Virus record (IMG/VR): IMGVR_UViG_3300027741_000023 | Location: 62,001 to 126,000 of that record | Reading direction: 5' to 3' (one strand) | Length of the DNA stretch: 64,000 bases | From: a virus | Shown here: piece by piece, positions 8,409 to 16,836 of the stretch | How positions within the stretch are numbered: position 1 is the first letter of the stretch | Layout of the letters: every line of letters starts with the position of its first letter | Made by a program: the position numbers and the translations under genes | Notes under the pieces: model-generated | The model's database searches: none | What the model saw: only the letters and a program-made list of their open reading frames with translations | What the model was told of the DNA's origin: nothing

Positions 8409-9431
8409 ATGAGCGCAATTCGTATTATTCGCGGCGAGTACCGCGGCAAGTCTGTTAACAACAAGAGCTTTACACTGGTAAGCGGCTTTCAAACTGGTGC
8501 CAAAGGCGGCTTTGTTACAGTGCAAAATGATGGACACTTTCCCAACTGTCCTGCTGCTGTTCGCATTCGTGTTGATGCCATCACTGACTATGAGATGGTA
8601 AATGGTGATACCGTGCATACACCTGAAGTGCCTGTGACTGCCTTTGTTGCTGCTGAAACTGAAGAAGCTGCAATGGGTCGTATTCGTGAGCGCTTTGAAA
8701 TTCTCACAGAAATGACTCGTGCTGCAATCGACGGCAGCATCCGTGCCATGATTGTAAGTGGCCCTCCTGGTGTGGGCAAGAGCTTTGGTGTCGAGCAAGA
8801 AATTGACAAAGCCACACTGTTTGATCGTATCGCAGGCAAGCGCCTCCGTGCAGAAGTTGTCAAAGGTTCAGCAACTCCTATCGGCTTGTATCAGACTCTT
8901 TACAAGTACAGCGACGAAAACTGTGTGCTGGTGTTTGATGACTGTGATTCAATCCTGGTTGATGACGTGGCACTGAACTTGCTAAAAGGTGCCCTGGACT
9001 CTGGCAAGAAGCGTAAGATTTCTTGGTTGAGTGAGAGTTCCACTCTGCGTCGCGAAGGCATTCCAGACAGCTTTGACTTCAAAGGCTCAGTGATCTTTAT
9101 CACCAACTTGAAGTTTGAAACAATGAAATCGCAGAAGCTGCGGGATCACTTGGATGCACTGCAATCGCGCTGCCACTACTTGGACTTGACCTTGGACACC
9201 ATGCGTGACAAGATCCTGCGTATCAAGCAGATTGCCAAAGATGGTGTGTTGTTTGAAGGTTACGACTTTGAACCAGAGACACAAGATGCAATCTTTGAGT
9301 TTATGGAAACCAATCAGACTCGCTTGCGTGAAATGAGCTTGCGTATGGCATTGAAGATTGCTGACTTGCGTAAACTCAGCGAAGGTAACTGGAAGCGCCT
9401 GGCAGAAACCACTTGCATGAAGGCAGCATAA
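8409..9431 (+). CDS. AAA+ ATPase of unknown role
   Basis: The 340-residue product has Walker A GPPGVGKS at 118-125 and Walker B VLVFDDCD at 173-180. A downstream VIFITNLKF strand ends in Asn as a sensor-1 candidate, and an arginine-rich C-terminal helical part follows. The first 100 residues form a separate beta-rich domain. The overall plan is that of phage AAA+ ATPases of unknown substrate. It is driven by the 8348 promoter, so it is probably early. It is too divergent to call a clamp loader or MoxR protein. Confidence 0.75.
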   Translation: MSAIRIIRGEYRGKSVNNKSFTLVSGFQTGAKGGFVTVQNDGHFPNCPAAVRIRVDAITDYEMVNGDTVHTPEVPVTAFVAAETEEAAMGRIRERFEILTEMTRAAIDGSIRAMIVSGPPGVGKSFGVEQEIDKATLFDRIAGKRLRAEVVKGSATPIGLYQTLYKYSDENCVLVFDDCDSILVDDVALNLLKGALDSGKKRKISWLSESSTLRREGIPDSFDFKGSVIFITNLKFETMKSQKLRDHLDALQSRCHYLDLTLDTMRDKILRIKQIAKDGVLFEGYDFEPETQDAIFEFMETNQTRLREMSLRMALKIADLRKLSEGNWKRLAETTCMKAA

Positions 9432-9514
9432 TGGCCTGGGTAGCCGTAATTGCAGCATTGTATTGCGGCTACCCATGGGTGGCAGCGTTCATTGTATTAA
9501 TGATTGTGGTGTAA
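9431..9514 (+). CDS. 27-residue hydrophobic peptide
   Basis: ATG overlaps the stop of the ATPase gene as TAATG, which suggests translational coupling. The predicted peptide (MAWVAVIAALYCGYPWVAAF and a short hydrophobic tail) is a single membrane helix from end to end. No family is recognised. Its very small size keeps confidence moderate. Confidence 0.4.
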   Translation: MAWVAVIAALYCGYPWVAAFIVLMIVV

Positions 9515-9515
9515 T

Positions 9516-9824
9516 ATGAATCTGGCTCTAGAACAAATAATCTGGATGATGGGTAATGCGTTTCTTGCAAAGGTCAGTTTTGAAAACAACAGCAATTTCA
9601 TGGGTTGGTTCTGTTTGTTCATGAGTGCCTGGTCGATGTCCAAGGCCTTGGTTTTTATCTTTAAGGAATGTGTATGTACGAAATTTGGGATGGTGATTTG
9701 TTTTTGTATGCAGTTGATACCGAGTACGAAGCTGACGAAGCTGCCGAAGCTGGTTTTCAAATTCAACGCAGTGCCATGTGAGATTTTGGGCTTGTCCCAA
9801 ACAGAGTCGCAGACGTTTTTCTAG
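9516..9824 (+). CDS. Possible small membrane protein
   Basis: ATG lies 1 base after the previous stop. The first 50 residues (MNLALEQIIWMMGNAFLAKV, then a hydrophobic helix with GWFCLFMSAW) look like a real two-helix membrane protein. The second half overlaps the better-looking 9674-9781 frame and has poor composition, so the natural product may end earlier than this frame does, or the tail may be tolerated overlap. No homologue recognised. Confidence 0.4.
   Translation: MNLALEQIIWMMGNAFLAKVSFENNSNFMGWFCLFMSAWSMSKALVFIFKECVCTKFGMVICFCMQLIPSTKLTKLPKLVFKFNAVPCEILGLSQTESQTFF
9674..9781 (+). CDS. 35-residue acidic protein
   Basis: An AAGGA site lies 6 bases before the ATG. The product begins MYEIWDGDLFLYAVDTEY and continues with an acidic EADEAAEAG segment; this style is common in tiny early phage proteins. 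It overlaps the 9516 frame in another phase. Function unknown. Confidence 0.5.
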   Translation: MYEIWDGDLFLYAVDTEYEADEAAEAGFQIQRSAM

Positions 9825-9842
9825 CCCAGCGACTCTTTTACA

Positions 9843-9871
9843 ACAGGTGCTTAAATGGCACCTGTCTTTTT
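9843..9871 (+). terminator. Rho-independent terminator
   Basis: ACAGGTGC (9843-9850) pairs with GCACCTGT (9858-9865) around a 7-base loop, followed by C and a run of T. It closes the early unit 8348-9824. Confidence 0.9.
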
Positions 9872-9898
9872 GACTTTTGTTTGTGTGTATGCTATTAT
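9870..9898 (+). promoter_or_regulatory. Sigma70-like promoter with ATG at the start site
   Basis: TTGACT (9870-9875), a 17-base spacer and TATTAT (9893-9898). The ATG of the next gene is at 9906, 8 bases after the -10 box, so the mRNA is probably leaderless. The -35 box overlaps the T-run of the terminator. Confidence 0.6.
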
Positions 9899-9905
9899 AT
9901 ACATT

Positions 9906-10766
9906 ATGAAAAGAGCAACTGTGCATAAACATACGCAAATTTTAGTAGTAGGATGCAGCATGACAGCAGGGTATGGATTAAATGCAACTGTAGCAGATCC
10001 TTTTAAAATTGACACTACAGATTCTAATCTATGGGTAAATCAATTGTGCAATCAAGTATTTGATGTCCCACAGGTTACCAATCTTGCAGTAACTGGTAAG
10101 AACAACCAATGGATCTTTACCGAAACTGCATGTGCATTGACTAAAGATCATTATGATATTGTTATTGTGGCCTGGAGCGCAATTGGTAGACTTAATTATA
10201 ATCTAGGATTAGAAACTTACCCCACATCCACAATGTTATCATCTTTAACATCCACGGATATCAACATCAACCCTGGCGTTGTCATACCAGCAAAATGGCA
10301 AAGTAAAATAGGTGATCAAATAAGAAAATTTTCCAACGATCATTGGGCACTGCTTGATCTAATTAAATATATAAATATATTAAAATTGATTCAGATTGAA
10401 TCCAGAAAATCTAAATTGTTTTTTGTTAATACATTATTTGACATTCCGTCAGGATACTTTGATTACACACCATTTACAACACCATCTTCCTTGCCTAACT
10501 ACACACAAGATTTACTACAAGTAGAAACCAGAAATGATAATGAAATAGAAAAGTTGTATAATATGATTCATACACATTACCGTATGTACGGTGGTATTAA
10601 CTCAGATCTCTGGTTGAATTTATACAAATCGTTTTGGTCAATGTCCATTGATCAGGCCAACCCCAATGATCGTCATCCAGGATATAAAAGTCAAAAAATC
10701 TTCTCTGACTACCTGACTCCAATACTAACAAACAAACTCAATGAAACAATGTACCATAGTTATTAA
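9906..10766 (+). CDS. SGNH-hydrolase-like protein
   Basis: Start at the ATG 9906; a longer frame from 9855 would include the terminator and promoter. The 286-residue product opens with ILVVGCSMTAGYG, equivalent to block I of SGNH (GDSL) hydrolases with Cys-Ser in place of Asp-Ser, and ends with NPNDRHPGYKSQ, resembling block V (DxxH) that supplies Asp and His. Such enzymes de-esterify acyl or acetyl groups on lipids or glycans. It is AT-richer than its neighbours. Two further SGNH-like genes lie at 12192 and 17922. Confidence 0.7.
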   Translation: MKRATVHKHTQILVVGCSMTAGYGLNATVADPFKIDTTDSNLWVNQLCNQVFDVPQVTNLAVTGKNNQWIFTETACALTKDHYDIVIVAWSAIGRLNYNLGLETYPTSTMLSSLTSTDININPGVVIPAKWQSKIGDQIRKFSNDHWALLDLIKYINILKLIQIESRKSKLFFVNTLFDIPSGYFDYTPFTTPSSLPNYTQDLLQVETRNDNEIEKLYNMIHTHYRMYGGINSDLWLNLYKSFWSMSIDQANPNDRHPGYKSQKIFSDYLTPILTNKLNETMYHSY

Positions 10767-12201
10767 GGATGAAGTCAACATAAAGATTGAAGGACTGGAT
10801 CTTGACACTCGCCGAGATCTAGTGAAGAAATTCAAATATGATGTTCCCTACGCCCGGTATCTTCCGGCAGTGCGACTGGGCCGCTGGGATGGCAAGGTGG
10901 CTTATTTCCAACTGGGCGGCAGCACTTATGTGAATCTCTTGCCCGAGATCATTCCCATATTGGAAAGACAAAACTACAATATTGAACTGGATGATCAGCG
11001 CGAGTATTCTACCACATTTGCATTTGATCAAGTGACAGAAACCACATATCAGGATCGCAAATGGCCGCCGGGACATCCTGCCGAGGGTAAACCCATCTTG
11101 TTGCGTGATTATCAGGTGGAAATTGTGAATAACTTCTTGACCAATCCACAATGCTTGCAGGAAGTGGCCACGGGTGCGGGCAAGACCATCATGACAGCAG
11201 CACTGAGCAATGCTGTTAGTGCATACGGGCGCAGTATTGTTATCGTACCCAACAAAAGTCTTGTTACACAAACAGAAAAAGACTACAAGAACATGGAATT
11301 AGATGTGGGTGTTTATTTCGGCGACAGAAAAGAATACGGTAGACATCACACCATTTGCACTTGGCAGAGTCTAAATAACTTGTTAAAGAACACAAAGAAT
11401 GGTGTGGGTGATTGCACCATCCAGGAATTCTTAAATGACGTTGTATGCGTTATAGTAGACGAAGTACACATGGCCAAAGCAGATGCATTAAAAACTCTGC
11501 TGACTGGTGTAATGGCCCAAGTGCCAATTCGCTGGGGGCTGACCGGAACCATCCCAAAAGAGCTGTTTGAAAGCCAAAGCCTGTTGGTGAGCCTAGGGCC
11601 TGTGATATCCAGACTTGCTGCCAGTGAATTACAGGATCGCGGTGTGTTGGCACAATGTCATGTGAATGTGGTGCAAATGGTAGACACTGTGGAACACAAA
11701 ACTTACCAACAAGAATTAAAATATCTATTAGAAGAATCGGGTCGCCTGGATGCCATCGCACAGTTGGTGTTGCAAGTCAATGAAACTGGTAACACTCTGG
11801 TGCTAGTAGATCGTGTGGCACCAGGACATGAGTTGGTTGCAAGGCTAGGCGATCGTGCTGTGTTTGTGTCAGGCGCTACCAAGGCCAAAGCCCGACAGGA
11901 TGAATATGATGAAGTTGCCATCAGCACAGACAAGATCATTGTGGCCACATACGGTGTAGCAGCAGTGGGGATTAATATACCACGTATCTTTAACTTGGTA
12001 ATGATTGAATCGGGCAAAAGTTTTACTCGAGTTATCCAATCAATCGGGCGTGGCATACGCAAGGCCGAAGACAAAGATCATGTGCAGATCTGGGATGTAA
12101 CTTCAACCTGCAAATTCAGCAAGCGACACCTGACTAAACGCAAGACCTTTTACAATGAAGCTAACTATCCGTACACTCAGGAAAAATTAACATGGCAATG
12201 A
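10741..12201 (+). CDS. uvsW: UvsW-type superfamily 2 helicase
   Basis: The 486-residue product has the SF2 motifs in order: LRDYQ at 121-125, Walker A ATGAGKT at 143-149, DEVH at 240-243, TGT near 268, and VIQSIGRGIRK as motif VI. The N-terminal 100 residues match the substrate-specificity domain of T4 UvsW (cue: RLGRWDGKV). UvsW unwinds R-loops and branched DNA and moves T4-type phage from origin to recombination-dependent replication. It overlaps the SGNH gene by 26 bases and the next gene by 10. Confidence 0.92.
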   Translation: MKQCTIVIKDEVNIKIEGLDLDTRRDLVKKFKYDVPYARYLPAVRLGRWDGKVAYFQLGGSTYVNLLPEIIPILERQNYNIELDDQREYSTTFAFDQVTETTYQDRKWPPGHPAEGKPILLRDYQVEIVNNFLTNPQCLQEVATGAGKTIMTAALSNAVSAYGRSIVIVPNKSLVTQTEKDYKNMELDVGVYFGDRKEYGRHHTICTWQSLNNLLKNTKNGVGDCTIQEFLNDVVCVIVDEVHMAKADALKTLLTGVMAQVPIRWGLTGTIPKELFESQSLLVSLGPVISRLAASELQDRGVLAQCHVNVVQMVDTVEHKTYQQELKYLLEESGRLDAIAQLVLQVNETGNTLVLVDRVAPGHELVARLGDRAVFVSGATKAKARQDEYDEVAISTDKIIVATYGVAAVGINIPRIFNLVMIESGKSFTRVIQSIGRGIRKAEDKDHVQIWDVTSTCKFSKRHLTKRKTFYNEANYPYTQEKLTWQ

Positions 12202-12818
12202 AGAAATTATTAGTGATAGGCGATAGTTTTATGCACCCTGACCCTGATTTTCCCGGGCAACACTGGAGTGAAATGTTGCCCGAATATGAAATTATCATGC
12301 GTAGCATATCAGGCAGCAGTAATGGAATAATTGCATATCAGTTCTTTCAAGGATTAAAACTCGAACCGGACGCAGTGGTCATGGGGTTCACCATGCCCGA
12401 CCGGATTGAATTTTTAATTCCGCCAGGCCAGGACTACTATAACAGAATATGGTACAGCAGTGGAAATATTCAGCTGAACAACGATCAACGATTAGCAGTG
12501 GATCTATTTCGTGCCACCACATGCGATCAGATGAATCTTTTTAAATCTTGTGTGATGGCCAGATGCATGTTCCAGGAATGTGAGCGTCGACGATTACCAT
12601 ACGCTTTTAATTGGAATGGATTGTACGGTGCGCCTGGTGCTCCGCTGGTGCCATTGATAGAATCAATCGTGAGTGAATTTAGATCACGAGAGTGCAGTAA
12701 CTTAAATGGACATCCTGAATTCAAAATAAGTCCAGGATATCATACTGATGATCCTGTGTGGCAGAATCGAATGGCTACAGAAGTTCGGCACATACTCACA
12801 ACGGTTGACTTTGACTGA
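12192..12818 (+). CDS. SGNH-hydrolase-like protein
   Basis: The 208-residue product opens with KLLVIGDSFMHPDPDFPGQ, a clear GDS block I, has SISGSSNG as block II/III, and ends with SPGYHTDDP, where the histidine may be the catalytic base. It is shorter than its paralogues at 9906 and 17922 and only block I is strongly conserved between them. The start may be ATG 12192 or 12198. The stop region carries the next gene's promoter. Confidence 0.65.
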   Translation: MAMKKLLVIGDSFMHPDPDFPGQHWSEMLPEYEIIMRSISGSSNGIIAYQFFQGLKLEPDAVVMGFTMPDRIEFLIPPGQDYYNRIWYSSGNIQLNNDQRLAVDLFRATTCDQMNLFKSCVMARCMFQECERRRLPYAFNWNGLYGAPGAPLVPLIESIVSEFRSRECSNLNGHPEFKISPGYHTDDPVWQNRMATEVRHILTTVDFD

Positions 12819-12833
12819 TAAAACATATATAAT
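12805..12833 (+). promoter_or_regulatory. Sigma70-like promoter with ATG at the start site
   Basis: TTGACT (12805-12810), a 17-base spacer and TATAAT (12828-12833), inside the end of the preceding gene. The ATG of the next gene (12840) falls exactly on the predicted transcript start. Confidence 0.65.
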
Positions 12834-12839
12834 AAATTC

Positions 12840-13340
12840 ATGCGTATCTTAACTCTTGACAACAAACCCTACGATCTTGATCATTTGCCCGAAGAAGTAG
12901 ATGATATGAGATTTGCCATACTAGACAATTCAGACCCGGTTAATCCTGACTATCACTACATACCTTTAATTTTCCTTGAAAGTTTTAATGCACCTGCATT
13001 GGTGTTACAAATAGGTGATGCCAGAATCAAAATGCCCATGGATTGGCAAGTGTTGATTGGAGAGCCCGACACAGGAGATTTAGAAATGCTACCACTAACT
13101 AGCATTAACGACCGTGGATTTAAACTGTTCCAATTCAATCCACTCTCCAGTTTCTGCCCAAGTTTTCCGCCTATAGAAATTGTGGATGTGTATCAAGAAG
13201 TAGCATGGTATGCACCCAAACTTAAAAATGGGCAGATGTTGTGTGTGCCTATCAATGATGCACCGCAACCAGACTGTGTGTATTTTGTCAAAGACATCAG
13301 TCGTAACTGTGAGATTGTGGACTATAATAAGGCTTGGTAA
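12840..13340 (+). CDS. Hypothetical protein, probably leaderless
   Basis: The 166-residue acidic product (MRILTLDNKPYDLDHLPEEV at the start) is not recognised. It has no signal, membrane helix or nucleotide motif and looks like a soluble beta-rich protein. The ATG lies 7 bases after the TATAAT box at 12828 and there is no ribosome site, so translation is probably leaderless. It sits between the SGNH and GT25 genes. Confidence 0.6.
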   Translation: MRILTLDNKPYDLDHLPEEVDDMRFAILDNSDPVNPDYHYIPLIFLESFNAPALVLQIGDARIKMPMDWQVLIGEPDTGDLEMLPLTSINDRGFKLFQFNPLSSFCPSFPPIEIVDVYQEVAWYAPKLKNGQMLCVPINDAPQPDCVYFVKDISRNCEIVDYNKAW

Positions 13341-13343
13341 ATC

Positions 13344-14156
13344 ATGACAGAATTAACCATTGAAGAAAAACTCAAAAACTTTCCCTCGGTCAATTACATC
13401 AGCTTGCATGAAAGTACGGACCGTAGAAAATTCATGCAAGATCAATTTGATCGTTATGGCATTACAAAAACAAACGTGTATCTCACTGAACGATTTAATA
13501 AAATTTCCTCCATGATAAATGTCACTGGATCAGGTAGATTCATGAAAGAAGTTGAGATTCAGATGGGCACTATAATTTCTCATTTAAATCTGTTGAGAAA
13601 TTGGTACGTGTCAACTGACGAAGAGTATGCCATTTTCTGTGAAGACGATGTGAGTTTTGAAAGCATAGAACATTGGAATTTTACCTGGGATGATTTTGTA
13701 CAACATCTTCCTGAAGGGTGGAATGGAGTACAGCTGACCAAGGTACAAATGCCTTTCTGCAATCCAGACGGCGACCCAAACTTGGCAATCAAGCTCACCC
13801 GTGGCCGCTGGTGGGGAGCATATTCTTTGTTCCGTCGCTCCTATGTTAAACTTCTATTGGATAGAACCTGTATTGGATACAACACCTACAACCTTGATTT
13901 GATTGATCTTTATGGAGATCAGTATGGCCCTATCATTGAAAATCTCTTGTACCTGCAAGCCGCTGGCATCTATAATTTTCCAATGTTGGTTGAACATGAC
14001 AAACTCGGCACCACTTTTGAAAACAAAAACGTTATCACAGAAGGCGCAGAAGTTGCAAATGATTCGCAGTATTGGTCGCATCGAGTGGTTGCCAAACAAT
14101 GGCGTCTGAATGGAGCAACTTTGGATTTCAAAGATGCCATGATTGTATTGAACTAA
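13344..14156 (+). CDS. GT25-family glycosyltransferase
   Basis: The 270-residue product resembles family 25 (LPS biosynthesis) glycosyltransferases: VNYISLHESTDRRKFMQDQF near the N-terminus is the family signature (usually INLxxxxxRR), and YAIFCEDDVSFE holds the EDD metal site. HLNLLRNW between them matches the HxxxW/L pattern of the family. GT25 enzymes add galactose or glucose to LPS core or protein acceptors. It lies among replication genes rather than in the main glycan locus, 3 bases after the 12840 gene. Confidence 0.8.
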   Translation: MTELTIEEKLKNFPSVNYISLHESTDRRKFMQDQFDRYGITKTNVYLTERFNKISSMINVTGSGRFMKEVEIQMGTIISHLNLLRNWYVSTDEEYAIFCEDDVSFESIEHWNFTWDDFVQHLPEGWNGVQLTKVQMPFCNPDGDPNLAIKLTRGRWWGAYSLFRRSYVKLLLDRTCIGYNTYNLDLIDLYGDQYGPIIENLLYLQAAGIYNFPMLVEHDKLGTTFENKNVITEGAEVANDSQYWSHRVVAKQWRLNGATLDFKDAMIVLN

Positions 14157-14160
14157 CTCA

Positions 14161-14400
14161 ATGCCAGTGTTCGAAAGTCCTGATGGTGGTAATACTGTGT
14201 ACTCTCGTGAGCCAGGATCAGATTATCGTGAGTTAGTCAAGATTCCGGATGCTAGAACACATGATGGCAGACCGCTACACGAACACATTATGGAATCAAA
14301 ACTGTGGGGTGATATCCGCCGAGCAGCCGAAACCAATCCTGCTTTACAAGATGCCCTAGAACGTGCTATAATGATCTATCACTTGACCAACACAAAATAA
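14161..14400 (+). CDS. Hypothetical protein
   Basis: The 79-residue product (MPVFESPDGGNTVYSREPG) is soluble and mixed-charge with a helical C-terminal half. It is not recognised. The stop overlaps the next ATG by one base (TAATG), so it may be co-translated with the clamp-loader gene. Confidence 0.65.
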   Translation: MPVFESPDGGNTVYSREPGSDYRELVKIPDARTHDGRPLHEHIMESKLWGDIRRAAETNPALQDALERAIMIYHLTNTK

Positions 14401-14840
14401 TGGATAAACTAAACATCATCAATGAAATGCGGCAAATGGACGCAAAGAATCGAGCATTCTACGATGAGCTTACAATTGAGGAACGCAAGAAGTTTTCAAC
14501 ATTCCTTATGGTACGTTGGGGCAGCACAGTGAGTGGTAGCCAAGAACTGCAAGAATACTATGTACAAAGCGTAAATCATTATCTCAACAAACACTTCTTT
14601 ACCATGCACAAGCATCCTAAACTGCAATGGCTTATGGCCACAGCAGCTAGCCCAGGAATGGGCACTCCGCGGCATGATTGGATTTCACTCAAGAAGAAAG
14701 AAGCTGGAGATTTGGCCATAAAGAAACAATTGCGTGAGTTATATCCGCATTTCAAAGAAGATGAAATTGATTTGATGGCCACAATGACCACCAAAAAAGA
14801 AGTCACACAACTCATACGTGACCATGGCGACCTCAAGTAA
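14400..14840 (+). CDS. 62: Clamp-loader small subunit (gp62-like)
   Basis: The 146-residue product fits the small clamp-loader subunit of T4-type phages. Landmarks in the same order as T4 gp62 are a FSTFLMVRWGS helix, LQEYYVQSVNHYLN, then KLQWLMATAASPG, corresponding to gp62 FMVENALSQF, AVYAMNLIG and FNYLMAAVPRG. The subunit pairs with gp44 ATPase to load the gp45 clamp; neither partner is in this window. A weak extended -10 box (TGCTATAAT, 14364-14372) precedes it. The assignment rests on pattern comparison from memory. Confidence 0.65.
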   Translation: MDKLNIINEMRQMDAKNRAFYDELTIEERKKFSTFLMVRWGSTVSGSQELQEYYVQSVNHYLNKHFFTMHKHPKLQWLMATAASPGMGTPRHDWISLKKKEAGDLAIKKQLRELYPHFKEDEIDLMATMTTKKEVTQLIRDHGDLK

Positions 14841-15510
14841 TTTCACATGTAAGTATTGCAATCGATCATTCAGCAAGGAATCTAGTCTGAGTGTGCATGT
14901 GTGCGAACAGAAGAAACGCTATCAAGAATCTTCGGAACGTGGCGTGCAATTGGGCCTGCAAGGCTACTTGAAGTTCTACGAATACACCCAAGGATCGGCC
15001 AAAGCCAAGACTTGGGATGACTTTGCCACATCACCTTACTATCGTGCATTTGTCAAATGGGGTCGATATTGTGTAGATGTTCGAGTAATCAACCCTGTTC
15101 GTTTCATAGAATGGTTGTTGAAGAACAACAAGAAGATTGACAACTGGTGTAGTGATAAACTATACACAGAGTATCTTGTGGAGTATGTGCGTCGAGAAGC
15201 TGTGGATGATGCGTTGTCTCGTGCAATCGAACACGGTATGAACTGGAGCGAAAAACAACATGCACCGGCGCATGATTGTTTACGCTATGGCAGTGCAAAT
15301 GCCAATTGCTATGCAATCACCACAGGTAGGATCAGTGCTTGGGTGATTTACAATAGTGAGTCCGGACAGAAGTTCTTGAGTGAACTCAATGCAGAACAAG
15401 TGGCTATGATATGGCCTTACATTGATTCGGACATCTGGCAAAAGAAGTTTGCTGATCACCCCGAGGATCAAGCGTATGCAAAAGAAATTTTAACAAAAGC
15501 AGGATGGTAA
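14818..15510 (+). CDS. Zinc-finger protein of T4-type phages
   Basis: The 230-residue product carries an N-terminal zinc finger CKYCNRSFSKESSLSVHVC (C11, C14, H27, C29), a C2H2-like nucleic-acid-binding module, followed by a helical domain of about 190 residues rich in Trp and Tyr. It overlaps the gp62-like gene by 23 bases; an ATG at 14824 is an alternative start. Such fingers fused to an unknown domain occur next to replication genes in related phages. A DNA- or RNA-binding role is inferred. Confidence 0.65.
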   Translation: MTMATSSNFTCKYCNRSFSKESSLSVHVCEQKKRYQESSERGVQLGLQGYLKFYEYTQGSAKAKTWDDFATSPYYRAFVKWGRYCVDVRVINPVRFIEWLLKNNKKIDNWCSDKLYTEYLVEYVRREAVDDALSRAIEHGMNWSEKQHAPAHDCLRYGSANANCYAITTGRISAWVIYNSESGQKFLSELNAEQVAMIWPYIDSDIWQKKFADHPEDQAYAKEILTKAGW

Positions 15511-15511
15511 T

Positions 15512-15862
15512 ATGATCAAAGGTTTACAAGGTGACTCGTACATAGTTGTCAATGGTGGCGACATTGCGGTACCGTATGTAACACAAAATACAAACAATCC
15601 CATACAAGGTATGATACGTATCAACGGCAATGTTATGGAAACATTTGACGGGTCAAGATGGATGCCTATGAATACCAGCTATGCAACAGTGATGCTCAAA
15701 CCCGAGTATGCCATTGTATTAGAATGGGCTGCAAAGAAAATGCAACAAGAAAAAGAAATACAAGCATTGGCTGCACAACATCCAGCAATCGCCGATCTAG
15801 TGGATGCTGTGGACAAAGCTGAGGAACAACTGCGTATGACAGCAGCATTGGTAAAGATATGA
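15512..15862 (+). CDS. Hypothetical protein
   Basis: The 116-residue product has a beta-rich N-terminal half with GMIRINGNVMETFDGSRWM, a pattern also seen in virion fibre and collar proteins, and a helical C-terminal half (AAKKMQQEKEIQALAAQHP). It overlaps the next gene by ATGA. No family can be named with confidence; a structural role is possible. Confidence 0.6.
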   Translation: MIKGLQGDSYIVVNGGDIAVPYVTQNTNNPIQGMIRINGNVMETFDGSRWMPMNTSYATVMLKPEYAIVLEWAAKKMQQEKEIQALAAQHPAIADLVDAVDKAEEQLRMTAALVKI

Positions 15863-16419
15863 GCGCAGACATTGACATCGACGTGCCCAATAGAGATGCT
15901 GTGCTGGCATTGATCCAGCACACAGTGGCACGGCAAAGCAATGGCAAAAAACACAACTCAGGAATCTACATTACAGACATACCACGTGATCCTGTTGTAG
16001 GTTGCGCAGCCATTGATTACGAAACAGCCGAAGCCCGTGGTTATTTCAAAATTGACTTGTTGAACATGAGTGTGTACAACTTGATTCGTGACCCTGCACA
16101 TTATGAACAGATGTTAGCAGCCACACCACCTTGGGATAGACTATGGCAGGAGCCAGACTGGGCTAGTAAACTGATACACATAGGCAACTATCAAGCATTG
16201 CTAAAGAGTATGCGACCAGATTCAATTCCTAGAATGGCAGCATTTATTAGTGTGATACGTCCGGGCAAAGCACATTTGCAGAATCAGCCTTGGCCCGTAG
16301 TGTTTGACTCAGTGTGGGATGGTGATCTCAGCAGAGGTTACACGTTTAAAAAAGCACATTCCATTGGTTATGCAGCATTGGTGGCGCTACATATGAATTT
16401 ACTCAATTCGCCTCACTAA
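15859..16419 (+). CDS. Miniature DnaE-like protein (C-family polymerase core elements)
   Basis: Only 186 residues, yet it reads like excerpts of bacterial DNA polymerase III alpha in the right order. ADIDIDVPNRDAVL (residues 3-16) resembles the palm motif PDxDIDF with its two catalytic Asp. GYFKIDLLNMSVYNLI (61-76) resembles KFDFLGLxxLTVI with the third catalytic Asp (D66). LLKSMRPDSIPRMAAFISVI (114-133), followed by RPGK, resembles LKRLxPxxFEDLIAxxALxRPGP. KAHSIGYAALVALHMNLL resembles SHAAAYALVSYQTAWLK. DnaE normally exceeds 1000 residues. Polymerase activity is uncertain; a replication accessory or decoy role is also possible. Confidence 0.6.
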   Translation: MSADIDIDVPNRDAVLALIQHTVARQSNGKKHNSGIYITDIPRDPVVGCAAIDYETAEARGYFKIDLLNMSVYNLIRDPAHYEQMLAATPPWDRLWQEPDWASKLIHIGNYQALLKSMRPDSIPRMAAFISVIRPGKAHLQNQPWPVVFDSVWDGDLSRGYTFKKAHSIGYAALVALHMNLLNSPH

Positions 16420-16776
16420 AGTGATGCTCTTTCGTTTGCTTTTTCTACGGGCAATATCGTTCAAGCTGCATACAGGACCGTGCAGTATTTCCAAGTCCTT
16501 GTTTACAAACGTTCGTAAACAGCCACGGAATTCATCCCATTCACCACGCAGGAATATGTTAATGGGTATTGATCGATTGGATTCCCACCACCAGGTGTTG
16601 GCCAAATCCAAGTAACGACGTTTTTGCTCTAGATCTTTTACATTTCCAAAGTCATAGATGGTGGTGATTATATCATCTCTATTCTGTACAATGCCCACAT
16701 ATTCGTTGGTGGCATACACACACAGCGTTATAAATGGATATTTGTCAGCAAGTTTTTGAAATAAGTCTCTGCCCAT
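16399..16776 (-). CDS. Hypothetical protein
   Basis: The 125-residue leftward gene overlaps the end of the DnaE-like gene by 21 bases. The product begins MGRDLFQKLADKYPFITLCV and ends with a basic tail (RRKSKRKSITLVRR). No family is recognised. It is preceded by a perfect T4-type late element at 16800-16793 on the same strand, so it is probably a late gene, possibly virion-associated. Confidence 0.6.
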   Translation of the reverse strand: MGRDLFQKLADKYPFITLCVYATNEYVGIVQNRDDIITTIYDFGNVKDLEQKRRYLDLANTWWWESNRSIPINIFLRGEWDEFRGCLRTFVNKDLEILHGPVCSLNDIARRKSKRKSITLVRRIE

Positions 16777-16792
16777 ATTATACTATTTCGGA

Positions 16793-16800
16793 TATTTATA
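16793..16800 (-). promoter_or_regulatory. Late promoter (perfect TATAAATA), leftward
   Basis: Read leftward, TATAAATA matches the T4 late consensus and ends 17 bases before the ATG at 16776. Confidence 0.65.
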
Positions 16801-16815
16801 CCAAGAGACTCTAGG

Positions 16816-16821
16816 TAAATA
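16816..16821 (+). promoter_or_regulatory. Late promoter (TAAATA), rightward
   Basis: GGTAAATATC precedes the structural gene at 16837 by 15 bases, with a GGAG ribosome site between. It is divergent from the late element at 16793. Confidence 0.55.
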
Positions 16822-16836
16822 TCATTGGAGCGCCAT

